Below are positions 34,304 to 47,400 of a stretch of 64,000 bases of DNA, piece by piece. Every line of letters starts with the position of its first letter. The first letter of the stretch is position 1. The position numbers and the translations under genes were made by a program. The stretch is from Coleophoma eucalyptorum (taxonomy: Eukaryota > Ascomycota > Leotiomycetes > Helotiales > Dermateaceae), in NCBI GenBank assembly GCA_026120035.1, contig JALRME010000044.1:124001-188000 (forward strand). The letters are read 5' to 3'. Under the pieces are notes generated by a model. The model was not told the origin of the DNA, searched no databases, and saw only the letters and a program-made list of their open reading frames with translations.

Positions 34304-34375
34304 CCAGTACAGAACCCAAGGTGCATACGTCCTAGTTCAGTCTTGCAACACAGAGTGCGGTTCATCTCTAAGACC

Positions 34376-36215
34376 ATGTCTCGATTATTCTATATCCTTG
34401 CACTTCCTGCTCTCTTTGCAACAAACACCTTAGCAGCAAACCAAACCTGCAAGACAACCCCCTTGGATACAACATGGCCCAGCGTAGAACAATGGGCAGC
34501 ACTTAATGTTTCAATCGGAGGCTCGCTGCTCCGGGCTACCCCTATCGCATCGTCTTGCTACTCTGGAAACCCTTTCAACTCGACCTTGTCCTGCGATGTG
34601 GTTGAGGCGAACTGGACATCATCAGTATTCCATGCAGAAATACCCGAATCCATCGACTACCCGCTCTTTGCCAACAACTCATGCCTGCCCATTGATGCTA
34701 CCGGATACGTAGAGCAGAGAGGCTGCGAGTTAGGGGGAATGCCGCAGTACATTGTTAATGCGACAACCGAGAGCCAGATTGCTGCTGCAATGGCGTGGGC
34801 ATCAACCCGTAATATACGTATCACCGTGAAAGGAACCGGACATGATATGAACGGCAGGTAAGGAAAGAATTATGGCTGAGAATAATTTGCAATGATTAAC
34901 AGTTTTCAGATCTAGTGGTGCTTACTCAATGCTCATTTGGACTCATAACTTCGATAAGTTGGAATTCAGCGACACATGGTCCTCGCCTAATGGTTCTATA
35001 TCCCAAGCTGTTGTTGTTGCTGGTAGCGGTAACAACTGGAGCAAAGTCTACGCTGCAGCAGAAGCAGCTGGAAGAATAGTTGTCGGGGGCGGTGCAAAGA
35101 CTGTTGGTCTGGGAGGATATATTCAAGGTGGAGGTCATGGACCAACGTCTAGCACCTACGGCCTGGCAGCGGACCAGATATTGCAGGCAACTGTTGTCAC
35201 AACAGCAGGACAGATCCTGGTCGCAAACTCAACACAAAACCAAGATCTCTTGTGGGCTATTCGCGGTGGTGGTGCGGGCCAGTATGGTGTGGTCACTGAA
35301 TATGTGCTTAAGACATATCCCGCGCCAACCAATGTCGCTCTAGGGACTCTGTCCATATCGACAAATGGAACCGATAGCTCTGCCTTAGAGTCTGTATGGA
35401 ATGCCTTTGCCGTCCATGTTCGAGGCCTTCCGGATCTTATGGATGCCGGTTTGACAGGCTCAGCAACAGCCATTACGAGCAACGGTAGTGTGACAGTTTC
35501 ACACGGAATATCAGGTTACAACATGACAGTTGACGAACTCCAAACGTTGGTAACGCCTCATCTTGAGAAGATAAGCACTGCGAGCAATTCTTCAGGATTC
35601 TCGGCCCAGTTTTCCGACCTTCAAACTTACGACAGCTTCACTTCATACTTCAATGCCGAGAATCCCTCTCAAGACAGTGCTGGCGGTGGTAGCGTAATGT
35701 CTAGCCGTCTCCTTGGCCGTGCTGAGCTGAGCAACATTACCCAAGCTCAGCTTGTCTCCAATCTGCAGCGAGCCATGGTTACAGCAAGTTCGAATACTAG
35801 TGGAGGATATATGATCATTGGGATGCAGGGAGGCAAGGGACCAGCCAATGTCCCCGAAGACATGCGTGGAGCTTTAAATCCCGTCTGGCGAACATCTTAC
35901 CTCCACACAATTACTCTCGGCGCCTCCATCAATGCTACGGCAGACCCACAGACTACGCTGAACTCTGCTGCAGAGTGGTTAGACCAAGCAACGGAAGCAG
36001 TATGGAGAGACTGGGCTCCTAACACCGGGTCGTACATGAATGAAGCTAATCCATTCAATACTCAGTTCAAGCACGACTATTATGGCTCGAACTACGATCG
36101 TCTCTTAGAAATCAAGAAGACGTATGATCCCACGGAAAGTTTGTATGTGCTTAGCGGTGTTGGCAGCGATAATTGGAACTACGACTTAAGAACTGGAAAG
36201 CTTTGCCAGGTATAG
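34376..36215 (+). CDS. Secreted FAD-linked oxidase, berberine-bridge type (second copy)
   Basis: A second VAO-superfamily flavoprotein, 595 residues. Exons: 34376-34857 and 34910-36215; the intron falls right after the FAD-anchoring motif TGHDMNGR and rejoins SSGAYSMLIWTHN. The signal peptide is MSRLFYILALPALFATNTLAA; an in-frame upstream ATG at 34343 would add a charged leader and is less likely. IQGGGHGPTSSTYGLAADQ matches the FAD domain; the C-terminal part has YMNEANPFNTQFKHDYYGSNY. Twin enzymes of this type often oxidise alcohols outside the cell; isoamyl alcohol oxidase of Aspergillus is one named relative. It differs in intron content and much sequence from its neighbour, so the two are old paralogues. 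Confidence 0.93.
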
Positions 36216-36408
36216 CTTCGTCTGGAAAAGTAGCATATTTTCTTGGAATCAAGAATAGTCGGGGATAAACATGGCATGTAAGAGAGCTTTGATTTATTTA
36301 TAGTCCAACAGATAGCTTAAACCAGTGGAAGTAAAGTATTCTACGTCTACCTGTAATAAGCGCAGACTGCGCAGCTTCGTAGATGAGCTTGTAACAATGA
36401 TTTTCCTT

Positions 36409-38227
36409 TCATAATCCAAGCAAGGTCTGCCGTACAATATGCAAAGGGAGTATTCCCTGGTGTGCTCTTTTATACACCAACAAGCGCTTCAATACCTCGC
36501 TGAATCTCGCGTCGACGATCCTGCTCTGCAGCCATTCCTCATGGATAGGGTCGTTGGTCTCTAGCCCTGCGATAAACAGTGACCATTGGAACTCGTAGAC
36601 ACGCTGCCGTACCCCATCAGAGCATACCGATCGAGCGTAACGTAGTAGTTGGCTCAGAGCGTGTTGGCTCGCTGACGACCCCTCCTCCCCGAAGGGACTT
36701 GAAGTTGATCGGAGAAGATATATTCTCGAAGCATAAAATAGCGCTGCTGAAGTAGCACAGTTAATTTTCATAGCCGGCTGCAGCGTCATGTCTGAGGCGC
36801 CATAGTAGAAAACTGCTCCATGTTTCTGTGTTACTGTTAGAGCAAGGTTTTCTATGAAGATATATTTTAGAACATACCACTTCCAGAGCATCCAGTTGGT
36901 CATGAAGCACCTGTTGAGCATCCGTGGTACTTGGTTCGTGGCTCTGGACAACATTGCCTATTTTGTAACACATGACCAACAGATCCGTCATCAACTCGAT
37001 TGGCATTGTACTTTCGATATCTCGAATGGTTTGAGAAATTGGATACTCGGAACCCCAATTTAGTTGTAGTGCGAGCTTTGAGGCTGATTCTATTCCATCA
37101 AACAAATCTGGCCGCTGCTCGTAGTAACCGATCAAACACGCGTTGCAGCCAAAGAAAGCACATTGCGCATCCAGCTTTATAAGCCACATGATCAGTCGAG
37201 CGAGCAGACTTTGTTCGGCACGTCTTTGAGCCATATTTAGATTTTGAGATGTCGAATATGTCAGATTCGGTGTAGGCGTGACACGGTCGAGGTTATTCTT
37301 TTGCAGGTACTCCAAAGCACTGCGACTAAGTCGGTTCAACTTCGCCACATCAATCAGTCGCTGCCGAACCATGAAGCTATAGATGCAATAAAAGGATCCG
37401 AGACTTCCAACATTATCAGAAGAATCGCCATGCTGAAACTCCTGTATGAACATCTCCGTGCCATTTTGGTAGTGTGCCAGTGCAATCTGGCGTACATCGC
37501 TTCGGCTAAGAGAAGGAAAGGCAAGATCGAGATCAAAGAGAGAGACTGCCAGAATGAGGCGATGGAGCATTGGAGATGCTGTCTGCGCATGTTTCAGTAG
37601 CAAATTTGGAACCGACCATGGGGGATCTCTGGTTGTCTGCGACAATGAGAATATCGTCGCGAAATGTATAACAGCCTGCTCTTCTATAGAAGCTTCGTTG
37701 CCTCCAGTATTCTGGTATGTTGGATTGGAGGCTGAGGCTGCTGGCTGTGAGTAATGAGACTGGGCATCCCATCGAAACCAAGCGTCGAAATTTTGGGAAT
37801 GAGGGAACAACCACCGGTTATCGATTTCGGCAACATTATGTTCTATGATGGAAGAACTTTGGGGTAGTTCAAGCGGAATCCGACCAGACTGATAGATGCC
37901 GGGATCAAGCTGAAGCTGTGGCAAGGGAAGGTCCTGCAAGGTCTCAGGTTCCGTGAAGTACTCATCAGATAATGAATTTGGTACAGGTGTTATTGGAGCA
38001 GGCAATAACGGTCTAGAAATCTCGGGCAAATGCTGACTTTTCTTCCAGGGAGCAGCACCTTGGCCTTGGTCTCTCGGACTCGAGCGAACTCTTGAAAACG
38101 GCGGCTGGCACACTAAATCGAGACGTTGGCATCGGCCACAGGCAGGAAGAGTCTCATCGCATTTGACCTTCTTTTTCCGACAAGTTAAGCAGCCTTGAAG
38201 TTGCCATGTTAGCTCAACGTGCGACAT
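36409..38227 (-). CDS. Zn2Cys6 fungal transcription factor
   Basis: A regulator of 588 residues. Exons on the minus strand: 36878-38227 and 36409-36825, separated by a 52-base intron that rejoins DALEVKHGAVFYYGA. Zinc cluster cysteines are at residues 13, 16, 23, 30, 33 and 40 (GCLTCRKKKVKCDE). A proline/serine-rich linker leads into a Fungal_trans_2-type domain with HFATIFSLSQTT and the late helix ALSQLLRYARSVC. Its 3' end faces the second FAD oxidase, and it is divergent from an MFS transporter, so it may control the surrounding genes; this is inference. Confidence 0.9.
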
Positions 38228-38923
38228 AAAGGAGATTGAACAGGCCTGCGAGTATAACGCGAAGACCCGAAGAATGGTCGTCGGCTATCCAACTCACCCA
38301 ACTTAGAGCGGGCAAACCTTCCACGCTTGTGCTCCAAGGATACAACGGTCTCAAGGGCTGGCTGGCTGTCATCCATCTCCCCCTCGGTCTCCGGCCATGG
38401 GCTGCAGAGATCAACAGCCTGGCTTCCGGCTCACCTACCATGCGACGCTCGCTTGTCTGGGGCGCAGATACAGGCCCGGGAAAGCAGACGCACGAGTGCG
38501 GAGGAGCAGAAGAGGGAGTCGGATGCAGATAGGAAGACGGGAGACGACGAAGTGGATGGGAGTAGAAGAATATGCAGCCACCGCCAGCCATCCTGGACCA
38601 GACGGCGCCGGCTATTTCTGGCCAATCACGGTCGGCACTAGCCGACGAGACTCGGCTAGTCCAGGGAGAGTGTATCTTATCGCTCAGCAGCTGGGATGGA
38701 TCAGCGACGCAGTACTTGGCAGAGAAAGAGCTTTGACATGGCTAATTAAGTAACCTGAACCGGACGTATATATCGATCTGGTGGGCCAGGTCAAACTCCT
38801 TCTGATGCTCTTGACCCATCTTCCCTTGTCCCGCCTACAGCGTTGCATATATCTATATAGGATTATTATTTTCGCAACTGGGTTGTTCTTCCATTGCCTG
38901 CGAAAATAAGACACGTCGTAGTC
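38228..38923. promoter_or_regulatory. Divergent promoter between regulator and MFS transporter
   Basis: About 700 bases. The half nearer the regulator is GC-rich, with few stop codons on either strand, giving overlapping open frames up to 125 codons that look like chance. A TATATAG at 38854-38860 precedes the transporter by about 65 bases. Confidence 0.45.
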
Positions 38924-40870
38924 ATGGCGCCCTCTTTTGAGCCGGATACGACAGTAGACTCCAAACCTGCGAAAGACGAGGCAAAAATGGACGTGGAAAA
39001 TTTCGGCATTGGCGAAACCTACACCCATCCCTCGGCTGCAGAGGAGAAGGCGCTGTTGAGGAAGATTGACATGCAGTAAGTCCGACCGCCAGTCGAGGTG
39101 CCATGAATCATAGTGCTGATATAGGGGCAGCCTGATGCCGTTGATGCTCTTCTCATACTTCCTCCAGTTTCTCGACAAGAGCAGCTTGAACTACTCGGCC
39201 ATCATGGGCATTCGGACAGACACGGTAAGCGAGCATGACCGCTTTCAAGCATATACATTTCTGGGGGCTAAATCAGGAACAAGAAACTTGTTGGACAACA
39301 ATACTCTTGGTTGAGTTCGGCATTCTACTTTGGCTATCTCATCGCCAATTATCCTGCGTCCATAGGGCTCGTCAAACTACCAATGGGAAAGTTCCTCTGT
39401 GGATCCATGTACGTCCGATTCTACTGGGCCATCGCTCGCGGATCATGTCTAACATTGTGCACAGAATTGCTTGGTCAATTGTGCTTGCGTGCCACGGTGC
39501 TGCCAACAACTTCATCGGACTTTGCGTGCTTCGAGTTTTGCTTGGAATAACAGAAAGTACCGTTAGCCCGGGCTTCAGCCTTCTGACTGGTATCTGGTGT
39601 ATGTACTTTTGAGTTTGCAAGTTTGGCATTTATTACGAGAGCTGACCGGAATCTTAGATAAGCCCTCTGAGCACGCATGGAGACACGGCATATGGTTTTT
39701 AGGTAACGGAATTGCGAATACTCTTGGGGGGCTTATGGCATACGGCATACTCCATATTTCCGGAAGCCTATCGCCTTGGAGAGTACGTTATTTCTTGCTC
39801 TTTCCAACATCTCGACGCCCACAGAACCTGAAGCACCGAATACAGTATCTGACATATACATCTAGTGGCTATTCATAATTTTCGGACTGATCACTTTTCT
39901 TTGGGGAATACTCCTCATCTTTGCTCTTCCCGACTCTCCCCTGACAGCGCGCTTTCTCAACGCGCGCGAGCGAGAGGTAGCTGATCGCCGGCCGCAACAG
40001 CAACAGCACAGCTTCAAAGGCACATCCTGGTCATGGCCACAGTTCTACGAGGCGCTCAAGGACCCCAAATCATGGCTTCTTTCACTCATGATTGGCGTAG
40101 CATCTATCACAAATGGCGTTGTCAGCAATGTGCGTAGTGTTCTCCCGCTCTTCCCATTCCTTGTCACTTATCCTTCTTCATAGTTCGGAACTCTCATCGT
40201 CAATTCTTTCGGCTATAACCAATTCAACACCATCCTGCTCGGAATGCCATCGGGTGGCTTCCAGATGGCGGCAGTCCTACTTGCCACCTACTCTGCGTCG
40301 CGCATTCGCAAATCCCGCCTCATTATCATCATCATTGGGTACCTCGTCGCTATCCTCGGCATATTACTCGTTAAAGAGCTTCCAACATCCAACAAGATCG
40401 GACGCCTGTTCGGGTACTGGATGATGATTATATTTTCGTCCGCGTTCCCCTTGATGCTAAGTCTCATAGCCAGCAACACCGCCGGCTTCACCAAGAAAGC
40501 CACCGTCAATGCCATGTTTTTTATTGCGTACTGCGCAGGCAATATTGGCGGGCCCCAGCTGTTTGTCTCCACCGAGGCTCCAAGCTACCCCGTACGTACC
40601 TCCTTGCCACACTCACTTCTCTCTGATTGGATAGCTGACAAGAGGTAGACTGCATACAACGGCATGATCGCGTGCTTGTGTGTGACGACCGCCATGGCTG
40701 TGGTCTTGAGGCAGTATATGGACTGGGATAACAAACGCCGTGATAAAGAGCAGGGTGTATACATCGATCCCGAACCAAAAGAGACTGCAGATGTTGAAGA
40801 GATCAATCTGACAGCTGAGCGAATCGTGCTCACAGATTGGGAAAATAAGAACTTTAGGTATTATCTGTAA
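38924..40870 (+). CDS. MFS transporter, DAL5/allantoate-permease type
   Basis: A major-facilitator transporter of 509 residues. Exons: 38924-39075, 39125-39224, 39284-39408, 39465-39598, 39658-39782, 39866-40129, 40184-40591 and 40649-40870. The N-terminal cytosolic tail ends in LLRKIDMQ, followed by the family pattern LDKSSLNYSAIMGIR and KLVGQQYSWLSSAFYFGYL, characteristic of the anion:cation symporter branch that carries allantoate, nicotinate, pantothenate and similar organic anions. The acceptor of the second intron is taken at 39283 since the nearer AG breaks the frame. C-terminal helices include GNIGGPQLF. Substrate is not predictable. It is divergent from the Zn2Cys6 regulator. Confidence 0.9.
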
Positions 40871-41443
40871 AATGTTCGGGTTCGACTAGGATTGTTAGCA
40901 TATCAAAGCCGCAAAATATGAAGTTGTTTGCGCCTCTGCTTCTCGGCTCGGGAAAAGCCTAGGGCACAGATTCGTCGTCTCCTTAAGCATACCTGAAGTG
41001 AATTTTCCAAATTCTGTCGCGGCTGAGCAACAACTTCCTTGGTTGAAAACCAAGCTTATAGGTATCCATTATAAATCATACCGCATGGTGAAAGTGAACA
41101 TTTCTCCATGGGTATCAAACTAGGGCGGTCCGAATACTATCGAGCAAGAAAGTATGGAATGGAGTTGTTGATTTCTACTTCACAAAGGCCAGGCACCTAT
41201 GTGCACGAACTGTGGCTAAGTTTTTGAAGTTGCTAGCGCGTTAGTTCAGAGGACTATGAGCACCAGGAAAGATTTCTAATGAACAAAATTCATATAACCT
41301 ATTAATCTAACAAAAGCGCCGCGCAAACCATACCGCCTCGATGTACAATAAAAATCGAAAATTGATAAATGTACATGCTTCGTAAAAAGCCAATGCCAAT
41401 CAATGAAAACCCGTTAAGTCATATAATACCTTCCCATGTGAAT
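40871..41443. other. Intergenic region between convergent genes
   Basis: About 570 bases between the 3' ends of the MFS transporter and acetyl-CoA carboxylase genes. Presumed untranslated 3' regions only. Confidence 0.5.
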
Positions 41444-44400
41444 CTATTGCGAACTCAAAACTTTCAAGGCTTCCTCTCTCTCCTCAACAGGCAACATACT
41501 CAAGACTTGTTGCACACCCTTCAATCCACCCTTTCCATTGCTTCGGAGCAATGCAGCAACATCGAAGGCAACACCCTCGGACTTCAAAGTCTCAATCTTC
41601 TCGTGAACACCCTTTCGGTTCTCTTCATACCAGGTGGCGACCTCGTGATCAGCAGTGGCGAAGCTAGGGATGCCAGTCCAGGCTGCAAGAGTCTCCAAGT
41701 TGCGTGCTCGTGAGTTCATGGCTCCCTTAGAAGCAGAGCTCATTCTCTTGAGAATGTACTCCTCGTTGACACGACGGCGAACTCTCCAGTAGAAGAATCG
41801 TCTGGCCTCTCTCCACTTGAGCTCGTCACGAATGACGTGCTTGGCCTTCATACGGCCAGCTCTGTCGTGCAAATCGGCAAATTGCAGGGAGACTTGCATA
41901 TAGACTGGCAACAATTGTTGTTCACGTGCAGTCATCTTGACCTTGATATTGCTCAGCTCATCCTGAGTCAAGTTCTTGTCGGTAGCTTGCTTGCGAAGAG
42001 AACCGTACTCAGGATCAAGGCGTGCCATAGTCTCAAGCTGCTTCTCGCGACGGTACTTAATGTTGACAATACCTTCTGGCTCAAGGACACCACCACGAGC
42101 ATCCTCATCAGCATACATCTCCATGTACTCAGGGTTGATGGTAGGATCAACAACGACCTACAATAGTTAGCAATAGTCAAACAATAAAGGAGAGGGGATC
42201 AGGGAATCTTACCCAAGAGCCACCACGCAACTCTCCGAAAGGAGGGATGTAGACGAAGACTGGCTGCTCGTACTTGACCAGAGCATCGACAATGTAAGAT
42301 CCGTATTTCAGAACCTCATTGTACATATCCTTCTGTCCACCAGAGAAACCTCTCCAGTTGGCCAGGATCATCAATGGCAATTGCTCACCATTGTTGAAGT
42401 CCTTGATAGCCTGGGCAGTCTTGAATGCTGAATTGGGGTACCAGACACCACCGGCTTCGGTTGTAATCTGCTCCATGGAGTCAGGGTTGGCAGGGTCAGC
42501 TGGAGTGATGTTCTCGACGGATCGGGTCTCAACAGCGATGACACCCATTGGGATACCACCTAGGCGAGCACGGCCAGTGACAACGGTCTTAGCCCAACCA
42601 CCGAGGGTCTCAACGAAAGAGTCCTTGTCGAAAAGACCAGGCATGAAACCTTCCTCGTCATCTTTACCTGCAATCATCCATCTGACATCATAGGCTTGTT
42701 TGGGTGGTGGTGTGTAGAGAACATCACGGTCCCAAGAATCGATAGCTGGTCCAATTGGCAAGGGGTTGTTTCGCTTATCAGGAACGAATGCCATCCACTC
42801 GACAATCTTGGAAATGCCCTCAAAGTCGTCGTTGGCTGTCATGTGAGAAACACCGTTCTTGTACATGATCTGGGTACCTCCAAGTTGCAAGTTGGAGGTA
42901 TACAGTTCACGACCAAGGACCTTGTTGAGAGCAGGTGCACCAGTCAAGATGATTGGCTGTCCCTCAATTTGAATGGCACGTTGACCGAGACGAACCAAGT
43001 AAGCACCAATACCTGTTTCTCTGTTAGCAGAATTAGGGATGAGAGGAAAATATTACTTACCAACTGAACGGCAAGTAACCAAGGTAATGGTAAAAATGTC
43101 TTCGTAAGCCTTACTAGTTGCACCAGCAATCAAACCTGAGCCCTTCAAGCACTCAACTCCAAGACCGTCTTCAGCACCAACAATGGTTGTGATGCGGTGT
43201 CGGGTCTCGCCGTCCTCGGTGACCTCCTCGGTGATGACATCCTTGGTCTTGCCATCTTCAAATCGAGCCTTGGCCTCTGGGGTGAGATAGAGGTACTTGA
43301 AACCAGCTTCTGGCTTTTCGGGATCGTTCCAAGCGACATTGAAATGTGGGATCAGCTCGTCTGCCATACCGATACGAGCACCGGAGTTTGCAGACAGGTA
43401 AATACGAGGAATGCCCAACTTTCTAGCAAGCTCCGTGCACTTGTAGAAGAATTGATCTTCCTTAGGACCGAAACTTCCAATCTTGAAGGTGATGTCGTTG
43501 GCAATGATGATGAACTTTCGACCGCGTGGGTATTCAGGGGTCTTAGCCGTGACAATCCATCCAACCATACCGTGAGTGTTTGTACCAGGTTCACGGATGA
43601 CTTCAGCGAGGTTGTCATGGTCATCAAGAACAAGCTCGCTGTACTCAATACATTCTCCAGTTGGGGGGCGCTTCTCAGCCATTGAAGCATGCTTGCCAAC
43701 AGCCTTGACCCAGCTGTTTTGGATGGCTTGTCGGAAAAGCTCGGGGAAATCGTAGACATATTGAGTACCCATGATATGAGCCTTGTATCGCTTTGGTTGA
43801 AGCCATTCCTTGGTTGGGTAAGGAGTGGAGACTGGTCGAAGGTGCATTGAGCCAATCTTGGTTGTACCACCAATGCTCTGGAAAATCCAATCGCTACCCT
43901 TCTCAGACTTGCGCTCAGCATACATCTCAACTTGGATGACATATCCTGAAGTATTGGTAATGACAACACGGAGAGGGTATGGCATGCCAGTGGTAGGGTC
44001 GGTGCAGATGATGCGAATTTCAGCGCCTGTTACACGAAGTCTCCAGAGACGGCGTCCGAAGCGCTCCAAGAAGCCACCGAGGGCTTCCTCGATCTCATGA
44101 GGCTCGAGTGGGAAGACAGGAGAGAAGTTGATGAAGATGTGGTTAAGATCGGAGTTATTGTTACCAACAATCTCAAGGGCATCAAGAATATCATTCATGA
44201 GTCTGTCAGACTCAGAAATCAAATACTCGGCTGTTGGGATCTCATCACGAAGTCTGCCTGGTCTAACGACAGCACGAACGAAATATCTCTTGTCACCCTC
44301 GACTTCCTTTCCAATTGCCTCGTAGACGTGAATATTTCGGTTCTCAGTGAAAACTGGCTTGATACGGAACTTGGAAAGTCTTCCAAGCTCAAGCTGGAAA

Positions 44401-47400
44401 GCCAAAGCTGGTTCAATGTGTCGGATACTCTGGTCTTCCTCGTACAGAGGGCCTCGGAAGGTATAGTAGCCTGGGTAAGAACCATCCTTGTTTCCGCAGA
44501 TGAATGTCAATCGGCGAATACGGCGGGCGAGAAGCTCCTCTTTGTAATCCTTGACGATGGCATTGATGCGAGCGATAGTCTCACCGCCATTGATAGTCTC
44601 AGCATCGCGAACAGCGACGTTGACAACAGCAGTCAGCTCATCCTGGCTATCCAATTTTGGTGCAGGCTTGCGCTTGCCTCCAAGGTCTGGCATCAGGCCA
44701 TTCGAAACGCTCTTCTTCTTGTTGCCAGCGAGAGGGAAGACCTCGAGAGCCCGCATGAGATATTCTTCAGCCTCATCCAGGTATTGAACGGGAACAATGA
44801 CACCCTTTCTGGTTGGCTCATTGTCATTATGTCCAACGAGGTAGGTCATATCACTGATAGAGCTGACACGCTTGAATGGGTTTCCAATGTCGGAGGATGG
44901 GGTTGCTGGTGTGGATGGAGCCGATGATTGAACAGGCATGCCGAATTCGGAGGCACCGACCTTTCGGAGGACGAAATCCCAGGAAACAATGAATGGCGGC
45001 TCAGCAGTCTCATTGTGGTACTCGATTTGCTTAAGCGAGTAGGCTCTGTATGCACGACGAATGTAGACTTCAAGTGCAGCAAGAGAGACCCAAGGATCTT
45101 GGTGACCGAAGAAGGTTGGAAGGACATCAAAGACGGTGTACTTGGAGTCAACGACTTCCTTGAGGACCTCAATATCTGGTTCTCGGTGCTCCCAGCCAGT
45201 TTCACCATATCTTGACTCGACAACCGAGGATCGCAGGATGTGTTCCATCTGAGCAGCACGCTCTTCCAAAGATGGCAAAGCACACTGGATAAGAACCTCG
45301 CGGGCTTTCAAGGCAACCTTGGCAGTCTGACGAGACTCGAGCTCAGTCAACTTTCGCAGAGCTGGACGGAAGTACTTGGCGATGTTACCAACGTTAGGTT
45401 TGTTGGGTCGGTACTCGTCAAGGATGGCGAGAACCAGGTTGTTCTTTGCTCCGATTCTGCTGTGAGAAAGTACCTTGCCAATGACGGCCATAATATCATC
45501 CTTATTCTCATCTCTGAGCTTCAAAACAACTTCCTCGTCTCGGCTGCTGCGACCAGAGAACAAGCGCTCGACATCAGCATATTGCTCAAGGAGGTTGCAG
45601 AACACATTGAACTCGTGAACCTTCTGGCCGTCTGCATAACGGTCAAGGACCTCAGTCAAAGGTGTGAGGGCGGCCTTCAGAAGACCCACATCGCTGGGTG
45701 CAACATTTTCATCCAGGAACTTGGCAAGTGCTTTCGAGAGAGCCTTTGCTGGGAATTCACCCTTGCGGCCTCTAGCACGGTCGACAATTTGGGTGAATTG
45801 AGCATCGAGTCTTTGGGGCATTCTCGCGTGCAGGGCAGAGAATTGAGCATTCCACTCGCCATATGGAAGTTCAGGGTCGCGAAGCACCTCCACAATCTCC
45901 TTCATAGTAGATGCCATGATAACCGAGTTGTCAAAGCCTCCAAGAATGTTTTCCAAAACATTGTGAAGTAGCACAAAGCGTTGAGCGGGCTTTGTACCAA
46001 TGACTTGAGGCGGTCCAAGGTCTGGGAGCTGACCCAGGAAGGGCTGGGCGTGCTTGACTCTGGAAGGATCATCCAAAGAAAGTATACCGAGGATATCTCC
46101 GGCCTCGAGTGTAGCTCCTGGTTGCTTAATGAGCTGAACAATACCATCCTCTGCAGCGAGGAGAGGCATGTACATCTTCATGACTTCGACTTCGGCAAAT
46201 GCCTGGCCGGCCTTAATATGCTCACCATTCTCAACCGTGAACTTGACAAGCTTTCCAGGACTGGGCGTTCTCAGTTGAGTTGGGTCGTTCTCTTGCTCAA
46301 GAAGGCAGGTCTTGCTGTCAACACTCAATCGGGTAGCACCAACCTCTTCCTTCCAGTAGACATTGTGACTGCGCCCACTGAGAAGAACAAGCAATCCACC
46401 ATCGCTAAGGGCTCGAACACCAACAGAGCATTTTGATCCGTTGATGAACAGGTGGTAGCTGTCTACGCTGGATCTGGTGGCAGTGAATTTGTACCGATGA
46501 CCATCATAGATGAAATCAATGGGGAAAACAGTCTTGAGGATGTCTTTGGGAGGGACTTGGCCCTTCTCCAAACTTGTTCGGTACTCGGAGATACAGGCTT
46601 CACTGGCAATGTGAGCCTTGCAGACAGCACCAGAAACAACGGCGAGCATGGGGTCTGGTCGCTCAGCAGTCAACTTGTTTGTGATGAGCTCGTCCAACCA
46701 TCCGGTGGTGATAGTATTGTCCTCAAAAGCAGGGGTCTCGAGAAGCTTGATCAAGTACTCGATGGTCGTTCGGAAGTCACCACGAATGCTCAACTCCTTC
46801 AGGGCGACAACCATGTGCTTTCGGGAAGCGGAACGATTCTCGCCATAGGCAAAGATGTGACCAAATTGACTGTCAGAGAAACTGTGAATTCCTCCCTGGG
46901 TACCGACGGAGAAATAACCCCAAACGTTTGAACTACTCCTGAAGTTCAACTCGTGCATGGTACCACTGGAAGGCTTGAAACCCTCTCCGGGATCTTCTGA
47001 TGTAATACGGCAGGCAGTTGTGTGGCCCTTGGGTTGTGGTCGGCGCTGGGTCTGGGAACTGTTTTCCTTTGAGAAATCGAAGTCGATCTCGCTGGAGGTT
47101 GAAGGGTCAGCTCCATACAGAAGTCTAATGTCGCGGATTCGGTGAAGTGGGAGACCCATGGCAACCTGCAATTGAGCAGCTGGCAGATTGACACCACTGA
47201 CCATCTCAGTAGTTGGATGCTCGACTTGCAATCTGGGGTTCAACTCCAAGAAGTAGAATTTGTCGTCTGCGTGCGAGTATAGGTATTCGACGGTACCAGC
47301 CGAGACATAACCCACAAGACGACCCAAACGCACAGCGGCCTTCTCCATGGCTTGGAAGGTAGGTTGCTTTGCAATAGTGACTGGAGCCTCCTCAATAATC

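Larger units (their letters stand above)
32741..34375. promoter_or_regulatory. Divergent promoter region between two FAD oxidases
   Basis: A 1.6-kb interval between divergent paralogous oxidases with a TATA-like box at each end. An A-rich tract lies around 33055-33120. Open frames of up to 96 codons inside lack domain features. No clear activator site was found. Confidence 0.5.

Noticed and set aside
38214..38753. Several overlapping open frames on both strands between the third regulator and the MFS gene
   Set aside because: They overlap each other in opposite frames in GC-rich DNA, which is expected when stops are rare; none has a family feature.
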